Below are positions 1 through 9,728 of a DNA stretch of 64,000 nt, piece after piece; the stretch's first letter is position 1, and each line of letters begins with the position of its first letter. Where the stretch lies: the NCBI GenBank assembly GCA_050789445.1, contig JAILXR010000001.1, positions 3,472,001 to 3,536,000 on the forward strand. Direction: 5' to 3'. Below the pieces are notes generated by a model. The model was not told the DNA's origin. It worked only from the letters and a program-made list of their open reading frames with translations, and searched no databases. The stretch comes from JAWSVE01 sp050789445 (GTDB lineage: Bacteria > Pseudomonadota > Gammaproteobacteria > Pseudomonadales > Cellvibrionaceae). The position numbers and the translations under genes were made by a program.

Positions 1-32
1 AAAGTAGCATATCTACCCCCTTTGGAGGCGTA

Positions 33-2714
33 ATGAAAAATAAACACATAAGTATGTTGGTGTGCGCAAGTTCTGCCATGGTTTTTTCGATGGTTGGCCA
101 AGCACAAGAGAGCGGTCAAGCTCGTTCAATTTTAGAAGAGATTGTCGTTACGGCCGAACGTCGTGCTCAAAACCTACAAGATGTCCCGCTGTCCATTACT
201 GCATTCGGTGATGAGACTCGAGATCGCGTGGGGATCCTAAGTATTCAAGATATGGCCGATTTCTCTCCCGGTTTATCTTATACAACGGCAAATGATCGCC
301 CCTCAATTCGTGGTATTGGGCGTCAATCAAACTCCTTTTCTATTGATAGCCCAGTAGCTAACTACTTTGATGGTGTTTATACAACGAGTGTCCAAGATGC
401 TCAGCGTCGTCCTATCTTTATCGATAGAACAGAAATATTGCGTGGGCCGCAAGGTGCACTTTCTGGTCGAGGTTCTATCGCTGGTGCGATTAATACTTGG
501 TCAAAACGTCCCAATGAAGAGTTTGGTGGTGAAATTCGAGCCTTTGGTGGTAATTATGCGAGATATGGTCTTGAAGGGACTTTCACCGGCTCTATTACTG
601 ACTGGTTAAGAGCTCGTGTAAATTTGGCAAGTTATCATCAAGATGACGGTTACTTTGATAATGTCGCAACGGGTAAAACAGAAGGCGATCAGCCTAATAA
701 TCGGCAGATAGCAGATTACTTGTTTGATGTTGATATAACAGAAAACTTAGATTTATTTTTGGCAATTTCTTTTTCTGAATACGATGAAACTCGTCGATCC
801 GGTGGAACCACAGCGCCTTATGTTTCTGATATTCAAGGAGCACCAGCTAGTGTTTTTGGTTATTTAGGTGCTCCACTTACTCCCAATGCTTATTATGGTT
901 ATTTCGATCAAGCTAACTCGACACAAGTGGGAAGCTTTACTGAGAATCCGGTAATAGTAACGGGTGATAAACGTAAGTTTAGTAATAACTTTCAGGCAAG
1001 GCAAAAGTTAGATGATCATCATAAATATGTTGCTCATTTAAATTGGAGAACAGATTTATTTGATGTCAAATGGATAGGTGGGCATTCAAATTACCGGTAT
1101 GAGCAACAAGTAGATGGTGATGGAACAGCGATTACATCCATCAATATACCAATAGCTACTTCAGGCTTTTTTAGGGCTGTGGATCCTAGCGCAATTAACA
1201 CTTATACAGAAGAGCGAGAATGGTACAGTAATGAGATCACTTTAACTTCGAACTCCGATGGTGATTTTCAATGGATCGTAGGCGTTTACCAGTCAAACGA
1301 AGATTATGTGCAGACCCCATTTACTCTGACTCACAGTGGGTATGATGAGCTACTTAGTCCTACTTATGGAGCTTCTACTCTAGCTTACCCTGGCGTCACT
1401 TCTATTCCAGCTCCTATAGCGAATGTAAATGGTAATGCATCTGTCTATGGTGAATTGGATGGGGACACTGTTTCTTCAGCTTTTTTTGCTCAAGTTGATT
1501 ACCAAATGAGTGATTCATTAAAATTCACTTTGGGTGTGCGTCAGAATAGGGATGAAAAAACGGTAACTGAAAAAACTCGATATGTGGCCAATAATGTTGG
1601 GTTTGGTCCTTTTCTTGCTGGTTTGTCTGCATCAACAGATGTAACCCCTGTAAGAAATCCAAATCTTGATCCGCTGCCTGAGGGTGTCGTATACGATAAC
1701 AATTATCCTTGGTTAGATCCTAATGGTTATCGTGTTCGTGACCTTGAAGCTGATTGGACTGTAACAACGGGAAGTTTTGGGGTGGATTATACGCCAACAG
1801 ATGATGCTTTGATTTATGCGCGGCTAGCTACAGGTTATCGTCCTGGGGGTTTTAATGCTGGCTTTCTAGCTAAGATTCCTCAAGTAGACGAAGAAACAGT
1901 AAAGTCTTTCGAGGTGGGTTATAAAGGTACTATTGCTGATCAACTACAGGTAAGCACTTCATTGTTTTATTACCTCTTTGAGGATCAGCAGCTACCTTTA
2001 CCTGCGTTTGGAAGATGTACAGATGAAAACATCTTAGATACGTGTACTGTTGTAAGTAATTTCTACAACATTCCAGAGTCTGAAAATAAAGGGTTTGAGG
2101 CAGAGCTAACTTGGTCGCCCACTGAAAATCTAAGTTTCCTTTTGACTTATGGATTTCTTGACGCAAAAGTAACAGAGGGTTTGTATGAAGGTAGTGGTTT
2201 CCAAAATCCATTAGATCCTGCAGCTATCCTTCCTAGTGCGAATAGGTATCAACCTTACAACCCTCTTGGCACTGGTGTTCAGAACGACACTGGTTATACT
2301 AACTTGCCTCGATGGGAGCAAGATATTTCAGGGAATAGCTTGGTGAACTCACCAGAGCACAAGTTTGCGTTTAATACGAGTTATGTCTTCGGCTTTAGCG
2401 CTGGAGATTTAACGTTGTCTGCAAACTATGTTTGGCGTGATGAGTCTTATACTGATGTTTTTGAAACAAAGGCAGGCATTATTGATTCTTATGGGACAGT
2501 AGGATTTAGAACAATTTGGACTGATAACGAAGATCGTTACACCGTGATTCTTTCTGGTACAAATTTAACAGATGAAGATGCGCAAGATGGTGGTGGTTTG
2601 ACTCGTCAAGCTACAGTTGCCTCAGGTGCTGCGGGTCAAGCTTACTACCAAACTTACAACTTGATTCCGCCACGTCAATACACACTTGAGCTTCAATATC
2701 GCTTCGGTGGCTAA
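33..2714 (+). CDS. TonB-dependent outer-membrane receptor
   Basis: This 893-residue outer-membrane barrel would import a surface-bound ligand using energy from the TonB-ExbB-ExbD complex. A signal peptide (about residues 1-24, ending VGQA) is followed near residues 36-45 by a TonB-box-like EEIVVTAERR, then a plug domain (about 50-160, with LRGPQGALSGRGS), and a barrel ending in the aromatic C-terminus LELQYRFGG. GGAGG lies 4 nt before ATG 33 and fixes the start. The length is normal for receptors of this kind. No binding protein or catabolic operon lies next to it inside the window, so the substrate cannot be read; the upstream neighbour is outside the window. A terminator follows at 2765. 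The family call is secure, the ligand unknown. Confidence 0.95.
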   Translation: MKNKHISMLVCASSAMVFSMVGQAQESGQARSILEEIVVTAERRAQNLQDVPLSITAFGDETRDRVGILSIQDMADFSPGLSYTTANDRPSIRGIGRQSNSFSIDSPVANYFDGVYTTSVQDAQRRPIFIDRTEILRGPQGALSGRGSIAGAINTWSKRPNEEFGGEIRAFGGNYARYGLEGTFTGSITDWLRARVNLASYHQDDGYFDNVATGKTEGDQPNNRQIADYLFDVDITENLDLFLAISFSEYDETRRSGGTTAPYVSDIQGAPASVFGYLGAPLTPNAYYGYFDQANSTQVGSFTENPVIVTGDKRKFSNNFQARQKLDDHHKYVAHLNWRTDLFDVKWIGGHSNYRYEQQVDGDGTAITSINIPIATSGFFRAVDPSAINTYTEEREWYSNEITLTSNSDGDFQWIVGVYQSNEDYVQTPFTLTHSGYDELLSPTYGASTLAYPGVTSIPAPIANVNGNASVYGELDGDTVSSAFFAQVDYQMSDSLKFTLGVRQNRDEKTVTEKTRYVANNVGFGPFLAGLSASTDVTPVRNPNLDPLPEGVVYDNNYPWLDPNGYRVRDLEADWTVTTGSFGVDYTPTDDALIYARLATGYRPGGFNAGFLAKIPQVDEETVKSFEVGYKGTIADQLQVSTSLFYYLFEDQQLPLPAFGRCTDENILDTCTVVSNFYNIPESENKGFEAELTWSPTENLSFLLTYGFLDAKVTEGLYEGSGFQNPLDPAAILPSANRYQPYNPLGTGVQNDTGYTNLPRWEQDISGNSLVNSPEHKFAFNTSYVFGFSAGDLTLSANYVWRDESYTDVFETKAGIIDSYGTVGFRTIWTDNEDRYTVILSGTNLTDEDAQDGGGLTRQATVASGAAGQAYYQTYNLIPPRQYTLELQYRFGG

Positions 2715-2756
2715 TAGTTAAGGTGGTTAATTAACTTTTTTATTAAAAGTTAAAAC

Positions 2757-2794
2757 AAAAAAAGGCCGGTTCATTTATTCGAATCGGCTTTTTT
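2757..2794 (+). terminator. Intrinsic terminator after TonB receptor
   Basis: An 8-bp stem (2765-2772 with 2781-2788, one G.U pair) has an 8-nt loop and is followed directly by six T residues. It lies about 50 nt after the receptor stop. A smaller AT hairpin (about 2733-2751) precedes it. Confidence 0.8.
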
Positions 2795-2957
2795 GTTTCT
2801 GAACGAGAAGCTAATGTTTGGAGGGTAAAAATTATATTATTATCTAAAATATATATTGCACAACTTAAAATTCAGTGATTATATCCGCGCATTCCAGCAG
2901 GCCGTTTTTGAGTCTTCAAAAGAGCAAGGCTGGTTCCTTTTTTTGAGTTCATTGTGA

Positions 2958-4436
2958 ATGTCCAACCTTTATATCGTTTTGGATGAATTGCCAAAACACT
3001 CTCATGATCTTCCCCCAGAAGCCACGATTGATTTTGCCACTTATTTAAGTGAGCACCCCAAAAAAGGTCAAAAGAAAACCCGCATTATCAATCTCTGTAA
3101 TACAGATCGCTATCTCAGTAAAGGCTACTATTGCTCTCTACTCGCTGAGGCCCGTGGCCATAAAGTATTGCCGTCGATTAATACGCTGAGCGATCTTGAG
3201 AATCAGCAAATTTATTTGCTCCAAATTGGCGATGCGTTAAAAAACTTAGCACCGATACTGGCTCCAAAAGAATCGGATGTGGTTTTAGAAGCCAAAAAAA
3301 GCTTTAAGATTTTCTTCGGTAAAACATCTGATCCAGACTTAAGAGTGCTGGCGAGACGCTTGTTTGAAAAATTTCCAGCTCCAATTATTGAGGTGGCGCT
3401 GTTCTGGCAAACTCAATGGCAAGTCGAAAAAATCAATGTTTCGCAGGTTTCAGATTTGGAAGGAGTTGAGTTAGAAGAGTTTAATTTGGCTTTAGAAAGT
3501 TTTGCGAGTGGATTGTGGCGTAGTCCAAAACAGAGAAAAGCCAGTCGGTGGGATTTGGCAATATTAGTAAATGAAAACGAAAAACTACCGCCAAGTGATG
3601 TAAAAGCGTTAAAAAAAATGGAGCGTGCTGCATCAAAAGTCGGGTTTAATGTTGAATTTATCGGTGTGTCTGACTATGCGAGGCTCAGTGAATTCGATGC
3701 GCTTTTCATTCGAGAAACAACAGCGATAGATCATCACACCTATCGCTTTTCTCGTAAGGCCGAACTTGAAGGATTGGTAGTTATCGATGATCCTACTTCT
3801 ATTCTACGGTGCTGTAATAAAGTGTTTTTACAAGATGCGTTTAGCTATAGCGGCGTTCCAACGCCTAAAACAAAAATTGTTTCTAACAATACCGATAAAG
3901 AATTGGATGCATTAGAAGCGCAGTTCGGCTATCCATTAGTATTAAAAATACCTAACGGATCATTTTCTGTTGGCGTATCTAAAGCCGAAAATCGTGAAGA
4001 GTTAAAAGAAACCTTGGCAGATGTATTGCAAAAATCAGATTTAATTATTGCGCAAGAATTTTTGTATACAGATTACGATTGGCGAATAGGCGTATTAAAT
4101 AATAGGCCTCTTTATGCATGCCGATACTACATGGTAGCCGATCATTGGCAAATTTATGATCATGGTGATGATCGAATTGGCAGTGGTGGTTTTGAAACAC
4201 TTCCAACATACGAAGTGCCCAAAGTTGTTTTAGATGCGGCGTTAAAAGCGGCAAGAATAATTGGTGATGGACTGTATGGAATTGACGTCAAACAAAAAGG
4301 CAAGAAAGCTTATGTTATTGAGGTCAATGACAACCCGAGTTTAGAGCATAAAGTTGAAGATGCTTTTCTTGGTGATGAACTGTATATGCAGATCATGAGT
4401 GAGTTTGCTCGACGGTTAGAGAACCGTGGTAGATAG
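2958..4436 (+). CDS. RimK-like ATP-grasp ligase with N-terminal RLAN domain
   Basis: A 492-residue predicted ATP-dependent carboxylate-amine ligase, thought to act on a peptide or protein carboxylate by analogy with RimK. Residues about 1-160 match the RLAN domain found before RimK-type ATP-grasp modules (RIINLCNTDRYLSKGYYCS). From about residue 285 the ATP-grasp fold shows a nucleotide-binding lysine region (PLVLKIPNGSFSVGV, near 330) and a late metal-binding EVNDNPS (near 453). The ATG at 2958 has no clear Shine-Dalgarno sequence. It converges on the GNAT-C39 fusion 33 nt away, a neighbour these ligases often have, which suggests a shared modification pathway. The substrate is unknown. Confidence 0.85.
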   Translation: MSNLYIVLDELPKHSHDLPPEATIDFATYLSEHPKKGQKKTRIINLCNTDRYLSKGYYCSLLAEARGHKVLPSINTLSDLENQQIYLLQIGDALKNLAPILAPKESDVVLEAKKSFKIFFGKTSDPDLRVLARRLFEKFPAPIIEVALFWQTQWQVEKINVSQVSDLEGVELEEFNLALESFASGLWRSPKQRKASRWDLAILVNENEKLPPSDVKALKKMERAASKVGFNVEFIGVSDYARLSEFDALFIRETTAIDHHTYRFSRKAELEGLVVIDDPTSILRCCNKVFLQDAFSYSGVPTPKTKIVSNNTDKELDALEAQFGYPLVLKIPNGSFSVGVSKAENREELKETLADVLQKSDLIIAQEFLYTDYDWRIGVLNNRPLYACRYYMVADHWQIYDHGDDRIGSGGFETLPTYEVPKVVLDAALKAARIIGDGLYGIDVKQKGKKAYVIEVNDNPSLEHKVEDAFLGDELYMQIMSEFARRLENRGR

Positions 4437-4464
4437 CGAATTAAAAGTTAAAGCCTAAAACCTT

Positions 4465-4479
4465 AAAACCTAGGGTTTT
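4465..4479. terminator. Small hairpin between convergent genes
   Basis: A 6-bp A/T-ended inverted repeat with a 3-nt spacer sits between the convergent ligase and GNAT-C39 genes and overlaps the latter's stop codon. It could serve as a weak bidirectional terminator, but there is no long T-tract. Confidence 0.3.
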
Positions 4480-5606
4480 GAAATGATAACGGCAGTGCGC
4501 AAACGAGATTGTCCGAACAAAGACATTTTATCAAAATCATCTCTAGCGATAGGTAAGTACTGACAGTCGACATCGTTTTGTTCGCCTTCTGTTGGATCGG
4601 GGTCGTGCACGTAAAGGCATTCGTCATCGATGGCGACAACCGTAACCCAGTGTGGGGATTTTTTATAATCCATACGATAGGTGCTGATTAACACCAGTAC
4701 GAGAGCGCCCTCATGAAGCCAGTGCTCAATATGGTCTTGTGTGACATTGTCATAAATAATTTCAACGTTATTCTTTTTTGCCTTGGCAATAAATTCATTG
4801 TGAACTGTATGCAAAATATTTTTCTTATTTTCATCTCGGACGCTATCTACAAACAATGTATTTTTTTCACTGATCATAACCTTGGCATCAAAATGACGAT
4901 ATTTTGCAGCGAGGGCTAGTCCAATGGGATGGCAGCCGCCGTGTCCAGACATCATGAAGATGGTTGTGGCTTCTCTCCAAATATCCAGCTCGAGTTCTTG
5001 ATTTAATCTGATTGTACTGTCCAGCGATGCCATGGCCATCATTGCAGAAGCTGGTCCACAGGTGAAATCTGTCGTTTGTTGGTACCAAGGAACGATGTGG
5101 GTTTTTAAATTTTCAGGTACATAGCGGATGCGCTTTTGCATTCGCTCTGCACTACGGTGATCTTCATAGTAATCATCATAGGCCCCGAATTGAACGTAAC
5201 CGAGTTTTTTATAGAGAGTCAAAGCAGAGACGTTATCTTGAGCGACTTCAAGACGCATAAATAAACGGCCCCGTTTAACGGCTTGTTCTTCTAATTTTTG
5301 CAGCAAGATTTTTCCAATACCTTGACCCTGCGTATTTTTATCGACAGCTAAAGAATAAAGTCGTGCTAAGCGGGTTCCTCTGTGTAGAAGAACTAAGCCA
5401 TAACCTAATGGTAAACCGTTTTTTTCTGCGATTAAGCAGATACCATTTTTTGCTGAGATCCAATGTTTTAATCGCCTTTTTGATAATTGGTCGGAATCAA
5501 AACTTTGAATTTCTAATGTATGGAGCGAGTTTAAGTCAGAAATAGCAGCTGTTCTAATGCTTATCTGAGTCGCCGTTTCATTAATAGGTTGAGGGTGGTT
5601 TGTCAT
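4470..5606 (-). CDS. GNAT acetyltransferase fused to C39-like cysteine peptidase
   Basis: A 378-residue two-domain protein. Residues about 14-160 form a GNAT acyltransferase with the acetyl-CoA loop QGQGIGKILLQKL (about 93-105) and a RimI-like ending NVSALTLYKKLGYV. Residues about 168-378 form a C39-like peptidase domain: nucleophile Cys183 in DFTCGPASAMM and the probable catalytic His in SPHWVTVVAID. There is no signal peptide, so it should act in the cytoplasm. This fusion accompanies RLAN/ATP-grasp ligases, as here on the opposite strand. One reading is that the peptidase trims a peptide that the GNAT and ligase then acylate or extend, but that is inference; no reaction is established from this sequence. 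Confidence 0.85.
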   Translation of the reverse strand: MTNHPQPINETATQISIRTAAISDLNSLHTLEIQSFDSDQLSKRRLKHWISAKNGICLIAEKNGLPLGYGLVLLHRGTRLARLYSLAVDKNTQGQGIGKILLQKLEEQAVKRGRLFMRLEVAQDNVSALTLYKKLGYVQFGAYDDYYEDHRSAERMQKRIRYVPENLKTHIVPWYQQTTDFTCGPASAMMAMASLDSTIRLNQELELDIWREATTIFMMSGHGGCHPIGLALAAKYRHFDAKVMISEKNTLFVDSVRDENKKNILHTVHNEFIAKAKKNNVEIIYDNVTQDHIEHWLHEGALVLVLISTYRMDYKKSPHWVTVVAIDDECLYVHDPDPTEGEQNDVDCQYLPIARDDFDKMSLFGQSRLRTAVIISKP

Positions 5607-5831
5607 GTATTTAGGTCTGGATTATCCAAAAATATTAAAGAGTGAGAAAAAATTACTCGCTAAAAATTATTCGAGTGTTGGTTTTCGATTGTATAGTTAA
5701 CAGCAAAAGCATAACAGCTTATTGGTTAAATACTATCTTGTTTTAGGTTGTTAGAATTTTAGAATTAAAAAGTATATTTACATATAACGGTGTTGGTTCT
5801 TATGTTCATTTTTATGAGGCGATGGTAAAGC

Positions 5832-6611
5832 ATGAAATTTTCAAATGATAAAATTGATACGGTTGTTTTGGGGCGTCATTTTGATTATCAAAAAATAGGG
5901 GGTATGTTAAATGGCGAGCATAAGTTAACTCGCTATCGCGAAGTGTCGCTCGTTGAATTGTCAGGTGGTGAGGTTTGGCTTTTCGATTATGGTGTCCTTA
6001 TATTTTGGGGTGTTGAAGAAAAAGAAAGAATAGACCTGATAGGTGTGCTTAAAAGCTGTATAGAGGATCCTTTAGAAAAAGCAGAGTATGAAAGATATCG
6101 TTTTGTATTAAATAGTGATGACACTAAAATTCATCAAGACATCATTTATCTTTCGGATAATGCGACCCTAAACCGCTTAGCAGTTTCTCATGCTTTTGCA
6201 CAATCCATAAAGTTGTCTGTCTTTGAAGACTTAGCGCAAGCCGTGATTGAAGATAATGCTAGCATTCCTAGAACGTTGGCTAAGACCGGAAAGATATCCG
6301 TGTCTCGCTCTAAATTAGCTCAGAAGCGGGGTGTTTTGTTTAGTACAAAGAGTGATATTTTATTAAATTTTAATTTACTCGATACGCCTGAGTTTTTTTG
6401 GGATTACCCAGAGCTCGAATCACTTTACTTATTATCGGCTCGTTATTTAGATGTTCTACCTAGGGTGAACTTGTTATCCAAAAAGCTAGAAACAATACAC
6501 GAATTGTTAGAAATGTTAGCCAATGAGCAAAACCATAAGCACTCGTCTTTTCTTGAATGGATAATCATTATTTTGATCGCTGTAGAAATTGTTTTGTTTT
6601 TTTGGCATTAA
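5832..6611 (+). CDS. RMD1/DUF155 family membrane-anchored protein
   Basis: A 259-residue protein of the RMD1/SIF2 (DUF155) family, best known from fungal mitochondria but widespread in bacteria; its biochemical role is not established. Family features visible are the early strand EVWLFDYGVLIFWGVEE (about residues 47-63) and the closing helices SKLETIHELLEMLANEQNHK-type segment before one C-terminal membrane helix (about 238-257, WIIIILIAVEIVLFFW). The protein is therefore probably tail-anchored with most of it in the cytoplasm. It stands alone between the divergent GNAT-C39 gene and the convergent sortase gene. Confidence 0.8.
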   Translation: MKFSNDKIDTVVLGRHFDYQKIGGMLNGEHKLTRYREVSLVELSGGEVWLFDYGVLIFWGVEEKERIDLIGVLKSCIEDPLEKAEYERYRFVLNSDDTKIHQDIIYLSDNATLNRLAVSHAFAQSIKLSVFEDLAQAVIEDNASIPRTLAKTGKISVSRSKLAQKRGVLFSTKSDILLNFNLLDTPEFFWDYPELESLYLLSARYLDVLPRVNLLSKKLETIHELLEMLANEQNHKHSSFLEWIIIILIAVEIVLFFWH

Positions 6612-6639
6612 TGATGATTTAGGGGAATTGTTGTCCTTT

Positions 6640-7272
6640 TTATAGCGCGTAAGCAATGGTTGTTAATTCACTGTTTGGGTGGGGCGGCTGTCCAAGAGGG
6701 CGGGCTTCTACAATGTACCGTAGAGGTCCGCCAGCCGTTGGCTTATCAAACGGGTAGCATGTGACTAATGTGAGGATGTTTTCTTTTAACGTTAAGTCTG
6801 AAACTTCTCTTAAGTCTTGAATGTACAGCTTTTCAATTGTGTAAGGCGTTTCTTTTCCGTTTACATTCTCTAGAAAAACACGATCACCATTTTTCAAATC
6901 CTTCAGAAATTCAAAGTGGCTGTCTCTGTGGCCAGCCAAAGCAATTGAGCCCCCTGTTTTTATTTGCCCCGGACCAAACGCTAATGCTTCTCCATTGTGA
7001 CCATTCAAAATTATTTGATGAATGCCAAGACGAGGAACTCTTAGCGATCCTACTGGGTTTATATCTGCCCACTTCCAAGGTTTAACGGGTTTCTTACTTC
7101 TTTTGCTTTCCTGCCATGAATAAGCCAGCAGTTTCTGAGCGACAACTGCTTTTGTTTCGATGTAAAAAATTTTTAACATTAACAAAGCTGTAATGGGGAG
7201 CAATAGCAGCGTTGATATTTTTATTGTTTTTCTTTTTGTTGATAGCAATAAAATAAAAAATCTAGTATTCAT
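6640..7272 (-). CDS. Class GN (marine proteobacterial) sortase
   Basis: A 210-residue transpeptidase of the Gram-negative class GN sortases. One N-terminal membrane helix (about residues 18-38) anchors it in the inner membrane with the catalytic domain in the periplasm. The triad is complete: His115 in LAGHRDSHF, Cys172 in TLVTCYPF and Arg185 in GPLRYIVEA. GAAGG lies about 8 nt before the ATG. Its partner, the VIT/VWA target, lies immediately upstream on the same strand (80 nt), the arrangement usual for this family. In such systems one dedicated sortase serves one target; what the target is joined to is not known. Confidence 0.92.
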   Translation of the reverse strand: MNTRFFILLLSTKRKTIKISTLLLLPITALLMLKIFYIETKAVVAQKLLAYSWQESKRSKKPVKPWKWADINPVGSLRVPRLGIHQIILNGHNGEALAFGPGQIKTGGSIALAGHRDSHFEFLKDLKNGDRVFLENVNGKETPYTIEKLYIQDLREVSDLTLKENILTLVTCYPFDKPTAGGPLRYIVEARPLGQPPHPNSELTTIAYAL

Positions 7273-7352
7273 AACGATACCTTCGCAGCCTGTTTCTACT
7301 AAGCGCCAGTTATATTTTTGTCTAAAGCGTTGAGTCTATGCTTGGTATAAAT

Positions 7353-9509
7353 TTATCGATAGAATATTTTATTTGTGAAATATCGATAATGCATCGCTAA
7401 CAGACCTAAGAGGCAAGTAATTACTATGTACCACAAGCTTAAAATGCCTAGTCCACCTGACGGCATTGCTATAGTTTGGCTTGTGTTTTGCGGAATGGCT
7501 TGAGTGCTACCTTCAGGCATAGCATTAGGTATTTTGTTTTTTGATAGCAATGTATTTTTAGGGCGAGAGATAACTTCTTCAATGGCAAGGAAGCTTGTAT
7601 ATTTAGATAAAAGCTGATGTTGTATCGCGAGCCGGGTAATGTCCTGTTTTATTTGTTCTTTGTTTTTTTCATCTGTATTGCTGCGACCTGCTTTTCTTTC
7701 ATTATGATATAAATCCTTCAATTTGTTTCTAGCCCAAAGTTTACTAACGGCTTCCGATTCTTTGTTGCTTGAAACTTGTATATTTTGATGGAATAGCGTG
7801 TTGTTTAATTTCCCTTCTATAGCGACAGTCCGATTCTTTATTGATGAGTCAGAAATTTTCGAACTGATAATTAAAGGCTCTCCAGCGTAAAGGTCTGGTG
7901 TGTGTTTAGGGTATATATCGGCGTTCAGGCTTTTAAAATTTATTTTAATGTCAGTCATAATGGGGCTTTTTAGTTTGTAAAAAAGATCTGACATTCCTTT
8001 GTTGATATCTGATTGAGTGCTTATGTAGGTAAAAGTACCTTGGCCTGATTCTGCCGCTCTTTCCATAAAATAACTATTCGGTGCAGAACCGATACCAACA
8101 GTATAAAGACGGCTTCTTCCTTTATTGTTTTCAATTAAATTAAAGAGAGAGTCTTCGTTGCCGACACTGCCATCAGTGATAAAAATAATCTGTCTAACAA
8201 ATCCCTCCTTACTTTTATTTGAAAATGCTTCTTTCAGTGCGCCAGCCATTTCAGTGCCGCCATTTGCATTTAGCCCTGAGATAAATTGATTGGCTGAGTT
8301 GATATTGTTTGAATCTACGGAGACAGGGTTTTTAAACAATGAGCGATGACTACTATTGAATTCAATAATATTAAACCGGTCTGTTGGGCTTAGGTAATCA
8401 AGAGAAGCTATCAGTGCCTTTTTAGCTTGTGTGATTGATTTCCCTGCCATCGATCCAGAAGTGTCGATAATGAAAATGGTTTCTTTTGGCAAGATAGATT
8501 CTTTCTGTATGTTTTGAGGGGGCATAACCATTAATAGAATATATTCGTCGTCGTCGATTGTTTCTTTAAAGCTGGCAGCAATCGGCGCTTTTCCAATTTT
8601 AGGTGTCCACTCAATAACAACATCTTTATTGGATTTGGCGGTTGGATCTATTGTGATACTGTAAATGTTTCCAAATTGTTTTTGTTCGAAGTTATGATAA
8701 ATACTTTTTATCTCTTGTAGCTCAGTGCCTGAATCAATGGTTGCTGTTAGTGTCAGTACGCTAGCATTAGAACTCGCGGTCATCGGTGGAGTTATTTCGT
8801 AAGCGTCTTTGATGTTTTCATTTTGTATTTTGATTTTTTCTTCGGCCGCAATCTCTATATCATCAAAGTTATTGATATGAGCAAAAGCATGGCCAGGAAT
8901 ATAGCGGGGGGTAATGGTGGTTGGTACGCGTAAACTAAATATTCCTTGGTCGTACCTTAATGTTTCAACATAATGCAGTTCGATAGTAATTGATTCGCCG
9001 GGTGCGATATTGGCCACCTTGTTAGTAAAAAGGTTAGGTCGTTGCTGAGATACCAAGCTAGCTTTTTTTCCTGCGGATTTTGCTTGTTCATAAAGTTTTT
9101 TGGCGATTTGTTTTTCTTTAACCGTTCCCACTATTTTTCTTTCACCTATGTGCATTGCCATATAGTCGACAGCGCTATTAGTAGGAAGTGGAAATACATA
9201 TTCGCCTTCAGACCAATGCTTGCTGTTGTTTTTAAAATGCTGCTTTACGATAACGCGAGCGATAATTCCGCTGACATCAATCTTTACATCTGTTTTTTCG
9301 AGAATGGCTGCTTCATATTTCTCTCTTTGTGTATTCTCTACATTTCCCTGAACGATGGGCTTTAATCTAAATTCACCACTTTTTACTTCTTCGTTAGCGC
9401 TGGCTTCTATGCTGTGCCCTGTCAGTGTTAATAAAACAACTAGGCTGTTCAGGGCGAAAGTACGAAGCGATGGTGTCTGTTTGTAGAGCATTGAAATAAA
9501 AGACGGCAT
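7353..9509 (-). CDS. Sortase target protein with VIT and VWA domains
   Basis: A 718-residue exported protein matching the marine proteobacterial sortase target family. It has an N-terminal signal (about residues 15-38, ending IEASA), a VIT domain (about 55-180, with WSEGEYVFPLPTNSAVD), a von Willebrand A domain (about 340-515) with an intact MIDAS DTSGSMAGKS, and a C-terminal membrane helix followed by a basic tail (YRYFTNKIFYR). The sorting motif is odd: before the helix, at residues 682-686, there is MPSGG rather than LPxTG. AAGGA precedes the ATG. It is presumably processed by the adjacent sortase and displayed in the periplasm or at the envelope, where VIT/VWA proteins mediate metal-dependent protein contacts. 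Confidence 0.9.
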   Translation of the reverse strand: MPSFISMLYKQTPSLRTFALNSLVVLLTLTGHSIEASANEEVKSGEFRLKPIVQGNVENTQREKYEAAILEKTDVKIDVSGIIARVIVKQHFKNNSKHWSEGEYVFPLPTNSAVDYMAMHIGERKIVGTVKEKQIAKKLYEQAKSAGKKASLVSQQRPNLFTNKVANIAPGESITIELHYVETLRYDQGIFSLRVPTTITPRYIPGHAFAHINNFDDIEIAAEEKIKIQNENIKDAYEITPPMTASSNASVLTLTATIDSGTELQEIKSIYHNFEQKQFGNIYSITIDPTAKSNKDVVIEWTPKIGKAPIAASFKETIDDDEYILLMVMPPQNIQKESILPKETIFIIDTSGSMAGKSITQAKKALIASLDYLSPTDRFNIIEFNSSHRSLFKNPVSVDSNNINSANQFISGLNANGGTEMAGALKEAFSNKSKEGFVRQIIFITDGSVGNEDSLFNLIENNKGRSRLYTVGIGSAPNSYFMERAAESGQGTFTYISTQSDINKGMSDLFYKLKSPIMTDIKINFKSLNADIYPKHTPDLYAGEPLIISSKISDSSIKNRTVAIEGKLNNTLFHQNIQVSSNKESEAVSKLWARNKLKDLYHNERKAGRSNTDEKNKEQIKQDITRLAIQHQLLSKYTSFLAIEEVISRPKNTLLSKNKIPNAMPEGSTQAIPQNTSQTIAMPSGGLGILSLWYIVITCLLGLLAMHYRYFTNKIFYR

Positions 9510-9657
9510 GAGGATTTTCCTTGAAAAGAGTAAAACTAACTTTTCAGTAGTATCTGGTCCTAAGTCGTCAACTCAGGGGTCCCTAGTGTCATCCACGTGA
9601 TCAATTATGTTTGAAATATGGCATCGGCGAAAAAGTGGGCACAAAGAGATTAGATGC

Positions 9658-9688
9658 TTGACCTGTGTCTAACACACAGGTTTACAAT
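9658..9688 (+). promoter_or_regulatory. MerR-type promoter/operator of the metal efflux operon
   Basis: A -35 box TTGACC (9658-9663) and a -10 box TACAAT (9683-9688) are separated by 19 bp, the over-long spacer characteristic of MerR-activated promoters. Between them is a perfect dyad: ACCTGTGT (9661-9668), 5-bp centre, ACACAGGT (9674-9681). It lies 41 bp before the merR start, implying autoregulation and control of the permease behind it. Confidence 0.88.
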
Positions 9689-9728
9689 GGCTATATTGTT
9701 TAATAAATGGGTTTAGCTGGAGCTAACG

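Noticed and set aside
4045..4254. Reverse-strand frame inside the ATP-grasp gene
   Set aside because: Antisense to the conserved ATP-grasp core; a shadow frame.
9658..9688. SoxR or other redox regulator for the MerR protein
   Set aside because: The C-terminus has no SoxR-type iron-sulfur cysteine cluster and the downstream gene is a metal permease.
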